Shown here one piece after another: positions 32,852 to 37,951 of a stretch of 37,951 nt of DNA. Position 1 is the stretch's first letter, and every line of letters starts with the position of its first letter. This stretch comes from Chrysochromulina tobinii (lineage: Eukaryota > Haptophyta > Prymnesiales > Chrysochromulinaceae). Position numbers and translations under genes: made by a program. Location: NCBI GenBank assembly GCA_001275005.1, contig JWZX01002472.1, positions 1 to 37,951 of the forward strand, in the 5' to 3' direction. The notes below the pieces were generated by a model. That model was given only the letters and a program-made list of their open reading frames with translations. It was not told where the DNA came from and ran no database searches.

Positions 32852-33445
32852 TCATGTACCTGGACTCGGGAGACCCTCGCGTGCAAGCAGATGCTCTTGC
32901 AGCATCTGACGAGCCTCTTCGCGCGTCAGGCCCATCTCGGCAGCCGCGCTCTCCGAGTCAGATCTCCTTGGTGCAGGGGCACCCGAGGCTTCCCGAGAAG
33001 GCGGCAGGGGCCCCTGCGCCACCGCTCTCGCGCGAGCCTCGAGGTCCGCATCGCTAGGCAGGACCACGCCCTCGTGCATCCCCCATTGGCGTTGGATGGC
33101 GCGCACGGCATTGCGGTCGTTGTTCTCGACGGCGGTCTGCAGGCATCCGCCGTACGGGAGCCTTTCGAGCGCGGCGGCCGGAGGACTCCAAACCGAATCC
33201 GCATCCGGCGGCGGCAGGTCGGCCTCGGCTGTGAAGGCGCTCGTGCCTACCACGTGCAGCCGCGGTGGTTGCTCGCTCGAGAGGTGCAGCGCTCGACCTT
33301 GCGCGAGCTGCAGCGCCATCGAGCCGGGAGGCCCTTTATGCCTATCTTCATCGCCCAGGCAGATGTTTAGATGAAGCTCAAGATCGTGTTGATTGCGGAA
33401 GGGCGCCTGAGGGCACCCTGTGCCGTGAAGAGGGCATACGAGCAT
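32852..33445 (-). CDS. Small zinc-finger-like protein, hypothetical
   Basis: 197 aa from the ATG at 33445 (MLVCPLHGTGCPQAPFRNQH). Near the start, C-x6-C-x13-H-x3-C (CPLHGTGC, then HLNICLG) resembles single C2HC or TRAF-type zinc fingers. The middle contains LPYGGCLQTAVENNDRNAVR, a stretch that could be one helix pair of an ankyrin-like repeat. The C-terminus has an acidic, helical MGLTREEARQMLQEHLLARE, similar in style to a UBA segment. The function is unknown. The CDS model is supported by protein-like composition and a good ATG, not by a clear family. Confidence 0.6.
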   Translation of the reverse strand: MLVCPLHGTGCPQAPFRNQHDLELHLNICLGDEDRHKGPPGSMALQLAQGRALHLSSEQPPRLHVVGTSAFTAEADLPPPDADSVWSPPAAALERLPYGGCLQTAVENNDRNAVRAIQRQWGMHEGVVLPSDADLEARARAVAQGPLPPSREASGAPAPRRSDSESAAAEMGLTREEARQMLQEHLLAREGLPSPGT

Positions 33446-34191
33446 GGGACAGACGCACAGCACCTGCGCACAAATCTCACGGGAGCGGCACACAATCGCG
33501 TGGGCAAACGGTGCAAGAAGGAGAAGTTGAGATGAAATTTATCCCCGTTGTGAGCATGCTGCGGGGCCAAAAACGGGCACCCGCGGGCTACTCTTCAAGG
33601 AGATGTGTTGCACGCGCTTTCTGCTGCCAATCCATTGCAAAACTGCGTATCGGCTGCCTATCAGGCGTGCGTGTAAGGAGGTGCCTCTGCTCGCTGTGGA
33701 CGGATATTCACCGGTGGGAGCAGTGCGTCCACCGCTTATCGCGAGCGCCGAACACACAGCAGTCGGCCCCTGTCGTCGAGGACGAATCCCAAGTTGTTTC
33801 ACATCAGCCCAGTGTGAAATCCGCCGGCCCTGGGGGACGTTAAATCACCACGCGCCCCTACGCCCTCGTCACGGCCAGAGCACGGCGAGCAGCGCGCGAA
33901 ACCCTTTTTCCGCACACGAGAGCCGAGAATGACCTCAGACAGCCCCCGCGCCACATACGAGACTGAGATCAGCGCTCGATTCTATCTGGCATCATATGGC
34001 CCCCGTTCCTTGAAGTCCCTCAGAAGGTTCCGAGAAGAAGTCCCTCAACTTAGTCGCCCAGAGAGCCGTTGGTGTGACGTTCGGAGCACGCGCCATCGCC
34101 GCTACGTCAAGACGCACGCCCTCGGTGTTCACGCTCGTCGGTGTTCACGCTCGTCGGTATTCACGGCTCGTCGGTGTTCACGCCGGCTCGA
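33446..34191. other. Intergenic with 16-bp tandem repeat
   Basis: Three quarters of a kilobase with no supported gene. At 34123-34190, next to the malate synthase stop, four imperfect copies of GTGTTCACGCTCGTCG occur. Confidence 0.55.
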
Positions 34192-37100
34192 TCACGGTGC
34201 AATCTCGATCGAGCTGCCTCCACGCTTCAGGATCTTGGAGTTGACGAGATTCGGGCGCGACCCCTCCGACGATGCGTCGAGGGCCTTGCGCTGCTGACGG
34301 AACTTGGTGAGCGTAGGCTCCGTGTACCTGAGGTGTGAAGAGGTGTGAAGAGGTGTGAAGAGGTGCAAGACGCGCGACACGACGGGTGTCAATCGAACAC
34401 AGCCCGGCCAGAACTGCAAATAGGCTGTGGGGAAGCTCGATGTGGCTGTGGGGAAGCTCGATGTGGCTGTGGGGAAGCTCGAGGTGGCAGTGGGGAAGCT
34501 CACCCGTTGGGCGCCGTGGTGCCGGAGAAGACGAGCTCGAGGGCAGCATGCCACTCCGGCCCATCGAAGCGCGGCGCGAAGGCTTTGTAGGTCGGGTCCG
34601 ACGCGTTCTGCTCGTCGACGAGGTGGGCGATTCGATGGAAGGCCTCGAGCACCTGCTCGTCGCTCACGACGCCGTGATGACGCCAGTTGGCAATGTGCTG
34701 GCTGGAGATGCGAAGGGTCGCGCGATCTTCCATGAGCTGCACGCCCTCGAGGTCCGGCACCTGTAGGGACGGGAGCATGGGTGGGAAGGGGAGGGTGCGG
34801 GGATGGGGTGGGATTTGGGAAGGGGTGGGTGCAGGGAAAGAGGAGGGTGTGGGGACAGGGGAAGTGTGGGGATGGGGAAGGTGTGGGGAAGGTGAGAGGC
34901 TGCGGGTACGTACCTTGGAGCAGCCCACGCCTTGCCCGACCCAGCGAACGACATAGCCGAGCAGAGACTGCACGTTGTTGTCGAGCTCCTTTTGGATGAT
35001 CACCGGGGTGAGCGCCTCGCGTTCGCTCGATGTCATCAAGGGAGGCGTGATCAGATCCGCGAGGAAGAGGGCGGGCGTCACTCCCTCAGACTTGTGCGCC
35101 GTCGCCATCGTCCCCTGGACGCTCGCCACGCTCGTCTGCAGGTAGTGCAACGCGTGCAGCGTGGCAGCGGTGGGCGACGGCACCCAAGCCGTGGAGGCGC
35201 CGGCCGCGATCTGCGCCCCCTTGGTGCGCAGCAGACCTGATAAGGGGGGTGATCGAGGAAGACGTGATGAGTGGGGCAATCAAGGAAGACATGATGAGGG
35301 ACGCAATCAAGCCCAATCAGAAGCAATCAAGGAGCTTGGGCAGGTACCTGATGAGGGGCGCAATCAGTCGTGCTCAGACGCACTCGGACGCAATCAGGGA
35401 CTCTCAGCCCCTGGGGTATCCTAATATGGGTGCGCGGCAGACCGTTCATGTTGTCCGGCTCCGCCCACATGCCCTTCCCAATCTGCCCTTTGCCGACGAG
35501 GCGGTGCGCGAGGCCCGCGGCGACGTTACTCTTCTCGTAAGCTTGCAGCCAAGGCGCGGCCTTCATCGCCCCGTTGTGCTTTGGCTTGACAGGGCCCGCA
35601 TGCATGCAAGTGTGGATCTCATCAGCGGTACCTGATGAGCGTGACCATCAGGCGAAATCAGGCGAAATCAGGCGAAATCAGGCGTTCATCAGGCGTGCAT
35701 CAGTCGTCATCAGGCATCATTAGTGGCACTCTCAACATACGATCGAGGAAGCCGGTGTTGATGAAGACGAGGCGCTGGCGCGCCGCCTGCATCGCACTCG
35801 CGAGGTTCACAGACGTGCGCCTCTCTTCGTCCATGATGCCCATCTTCATCGTCAGTGGAGGCATGCCAAGCGCCTTCTCGACGGCTGCGAAGAGATCCAC
35901 GGCGAGTCCGACCTCTTCGGGACCGTGCATCTTCGGCTTGACGATGTACACGGAGCCCTCGACGCTGTTGCGCACGTCGCCCGCCTCGCGGCGCACGCGA
36001 ACGTCGTGCAGCGCGCACGCGGCCGTCACCATCGCATCGACAAAGTGCTCAGGCACGGGCGCGCCCGCTTCCGTCGTCACCATGTCGGTATACTTGTGCA
36101 TGCCGACGTTGCGTGCGAGGAGAAGCACTTGCGCAGACATCGAGAAGTCGTCGCTCGAGGCGTCCTTGGAGGGCCAGTGCTTCGGCTGGTGGAACGCGAG
36201 CCGCGGATTGAGGGTGCGGTTCACTGTCGTCCCATTCTTGCCAGGGAACTCGCACGAGAGCGTTCGGTTCATCAGTCCTAGCCAGTTCGAGTACGCGGCG
36301 ACCTTGTCGTCGACGTCGACGGTGCACGCGCTGTCCTCAAAGTCGCAGATCGTGGTCAGAGCACTCTCGAGACGAACGTCGACGATGCCGGCAAGCGTCG
36401 CACGCCCAACCCCCTTCTCCTTGCCGTCGATGACGATCTCGCAGTGCAGCCCATTCTTACGGAGCAAGATCGACCATTTCTCACCCGCCCGCGTGCCGTA
36501 GCCGACAAGCTGGTCGGGGGCCGCCAGTCGAAGGGGTGCACTCTTCTCAGCGCCAGCCACCTTGGCGACGAGAGCGCCGTCGGCGATCGACAGGTTGGTC
36601 ACTTCTGACCAACGTCCCGCGGCAAACGGGAAGGTCTCATCGAGGAATTTGTGCGCCATCTCGAAGACCTGGACGCCGCGAGCGGGATCGTAAGGGCCGG
36701 GCTGGGGCGCTGGGAGCACTGCATTGGTGCCGTAGAAGGCGTCGAGCAGGGATCCCCAGCGTGCGTTCGCCGCGTTCAGCAGAAAGCGACTCTTGTCGAC
36801 CGGGCAGACTAGCTGTGGGCCCGCCACTCTGGCGATCTCGTCACCGACGCGCGCAGTCTCAATCTCGAAAGCTCCTGGCGAGGGCTGCAGGTAGCCGATG
36901 CGGCGGAGGAAGTCGAGCTGGGTCTCGCCCGTCTTGCTCTTGTGCCACGAGTCAATCTGCGACTGGATGGCATCGCGCTGCTCCAGCAGCTGTTGGTTGC
37001 GAGGCAGCAAGTCCTGCACGATCCCGTCGAGGCCCGTCCAGAATTGATCGGGGGTGCAGCCGGTGCCGGGTAGAACCTTGGTATCGATGAACGACTGCAG

Positions 37101-37323
37101 CGCCGGTGCGACCTTGATTGAGATGGGTGTCGGGGATGCCTGCGATCATGGGCCAGAGTGCTCACACCAGGGGTCATGGGATCCTCGGCGAGAGGCAGAG
37201 AAGCGAGAGCACGAGCGACCCGACGGGTTCGATCGCCCGCGCCACACGCACCCGCGGCGAGCTGGAGAGGGCCCGCAACGTGCGAAGAGCCGCATTCCGC
37301 GAGAGAGATGAGGGCAGTAGCAT
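34192..37323 (-). CDS. glcB: Malate synthase G, six exons, mitochondrial-type presequence
   Basis: Exons 37252-37323, 35741-37139, 35443-35631, 34914-35236, 34504-34760 and 34192-34327 give 791 aa; introns are phase 0, 1, 1, 0 and 2. It condenses glyoxylate and acetyl-CoA to malate in the glyoxylate shunt. The first exon (MLLPSSLSRNAALRTLRALS) is an Arg-rich amphipathic mitochondrial-type presequence. Family hallmarks are FIDTKVLPGTGCTPDQFW, YIVKPKMHGPEEVGLAVDLF, GIMDEERRTSVNL (Mg-binding Glu), INTGFLDR|TADEIHT (Mg-binding Asp), QIGKGMWAEPDNMN, TAWVPSPTAATLHALHY and LMEDRATLRISSQHIANW (catalytic Asp). The last splice restores APNG|YTEPTLTKFRQQRKAL, the usual end of the family, followed by about 30 extra residues. 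No C-terminal peroxisome signal is seen. Without the final splice the frame would stop just after APNG, so that exon is easily missed. Confidence 0.92.
34328..34503 (-). repeat. Malate synthase intron 5, 21-bp CTTCCCCACAG repeats
   Basis: 176-bp intron (GTGAGC to CACCTCAG) with four copies of a 21-bp unit containing CTTCCCCACAG and three of CTTCACACCT. Each unit offers an AG acceptor. Confidence 0.8.
34761..34913 (-). repeat. Malate synthase intron 3, CCCCACCTTCCC-rich
   Basis: 153-bp intron from AAG|GTACGTACC to CCCTACAG, almost entirely C/T-rich units such as CCCCACACTTCCCC. It differs in sequence from the decamer introns. Confidence 0.85.
35237..35442 (-). repeat. Malate synthase intron 2 with 16-bp flanking duplication and AT core
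   Basis: The intron begins with a copy of the next exon's start: GTCTGCCGCGCACC versus GTCTGCTGCGCACC, both preceded by G. CCATATTAGG follows immediately at 35420-35429. The rest is GATTGCG/CTCATCA-type repeat. Acceptor TTATCAG. Confidence 0.85.
35632..35740 (-). repeat. Malate synthase intron 2b (between exons 2 and 3), GCCTGATTTC repeats
   Basis: 109-bp phase 1 intron (GTATGTTG to GCTCATCAG) with four copies of the decamer GCCTGATTTC and related CCTGATGACG units. Confidence 0.8.
37140..37251 (-). other. Malate synthase intron 1
   Basis: 112-bp phase 0 intron separating the presequence exon from the enzyme, donor CGG|GTGCGTGTGG, acceptor GATCGCAG. It has no decamer array. Confidence 0.6.
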
Positions 37324-37951
37324 GATAGGAGCCGACGCTGATGAGACCTCGGCGAGAAAGGCGGTCTCTTTGAGAAAGGGTCAGTTGAATCGACACACAA
37401 GGTACCGACCAGCCACTACCACACGAGTTCAGTTCAGTTCAGTTCAGTTCAGTTCACGAAACACAGGACAGACGGGCGCTGTCACCGCGGTCGCGTTCTG
37501 AACAAATCGTTCGGACCAAGTCAAGTCAAGTCAAGTCAAGTCAAGTCACGTCAATCTCTCGATCTCTCCGACTCTCCCTGCCAGCAGCAACGTAACGCCC
37601 TGCCCCTGGCCGCTGCAATGTCTCGAGTCCTCCGAAGATCGCCGCGCGCTGATAAACGGACTTGTACTGAGTACATTGTACTGTACAATTGTACTACCAA
37701 GGGTAGTCGACGGGGGTGTAACGGCGACGGGGGTGCTCTCGCGTCAGCGGGGCGAACTTGATTACCATCGTTATTACGCATTATTAACGAGATAAGGCAC
37801 CGTAATGCAGGGTGCCAATCGACAGATCTCGGAACGTAGACCCCCGAACCGCGGAAATTCGGTTTGCATCGGCAAAGCGAAGCCCGCAAACAGCATTTCC
37901 AACTTTGTTCACGAAACATCCCGCGCACACCTTCGCTTCCGGTGCGACCCA
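37324..37951. promoter_or_regulatory. Upstream region of malate synthase with pentamer microsatellites
   Basis: No gene is seen. (AGTTC)n at 37426-37456 and (TCAAG)n at 37517-37549 lie about 100-230 bp upstream of the ATG. On the gene's strand the latter reads as repeated TTGAC, the same pentamer as upstream of the two genes around 23.9 kb. GTACTGAGTACA is at 37664-37675. Confidence 0.4.

Noticed and set aside
37225-37245. GGGTTCGATCG as a tRNA T-loop
   Set aside because: No acceptor stem, D-arm or anticodon arm can be drawn around it, and it lies in intron 1 of malate synthase.

Overview
The window reads as nuclear DNA of a GC-rich, plastid-bearing protist. The best guess is a haptophyte-type microalga, but no sequence here fixes the lineage. 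The evidence is eighteen monocistronic genes on alternating strands, spliceosomal GT-AG introns, a DUF1499 protein with a bipartite (signal peptide plus Tat-like lumenal) plastid presequence, a malate synthase G with a mitochondrial-type presequence, a centrin-binding-type repeat protein, IQ-motif proteins, a Munc13-like protein and a U-box ligase. There are no operons, and I recognise no tRNA, rRNA or CRISPR array.

Layout. 1-1338 (-): Sfi1-like repeat protein, cut by the window edge. 1740-3275 (-): ARM/U-box E3 ligase. 3509-5419 (-) and 5633-6784 (+): divergent pair of an IQ protein with a fourfold N-terminal module and a sulfotransferase. 7916-8576 (-) and 8725-10347 (+): divergent pair of a two-exon plastid DUF1499 protein and an inositol-monophosphatase-family protein with a partial PP-loop N-terminus. 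10571-10795 (+): small one-helix protein. 11622-12535 (-): three-exon EF-hand protein. 12831-14003 (+): coiled-coil protein. 14233-16102 (+): four-exon MscS channel. 16614-23820 (-): eleven-exon Munc13-like (DUF810/MHD) gene. 24173-25378 (+): IQ protein. 26207-27767 (+): three-exon coiled-coil protein. 28019-29653 (+): ankyrin protein. 30032-31171 (-): membrane protein. 31307-32467 (+): PP2C phosphatase with a J-like N-terminus. 32852-33445 (-): zinc-finger-like protein. 34192-37323 (-): six-exon malate synthase G.

The striking content is how the genes are interrupted. First, many introns consist mainly of 10-12 bp tandem units of the type GATTGCCTCT/GATGGCCTCT. Their donor merges with the repeat (CAG|GTGATTGCC), and the sequence before their acceptor often copies the end of the preceding exon. 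That is the signature expected of introner-like elements that bring one splice site and take the other from a target-site duplication. Second, very short inserts (8-49 bp) of a few recurrent sequence families lie between direct repeats of local sequence inside exons. The families are GTGCTCACCACGGCGC with TGCATGCA, CCTAATATGG, and ATTCACATTCACAC. Every coding case I measured adds a multiple of three bases, and one case forms a 75-bp intron. Together they suggest a mobile or repair-templated micro-insertion process that inflates coding sequence and creates introns, most densely in the Munc13-like gene.

All gene models come from reading the sequence by eye. Splice sites were chosen by GT-AG, reading frame and continuity of recognised protein motifs, and none is confirmed by transcripts.
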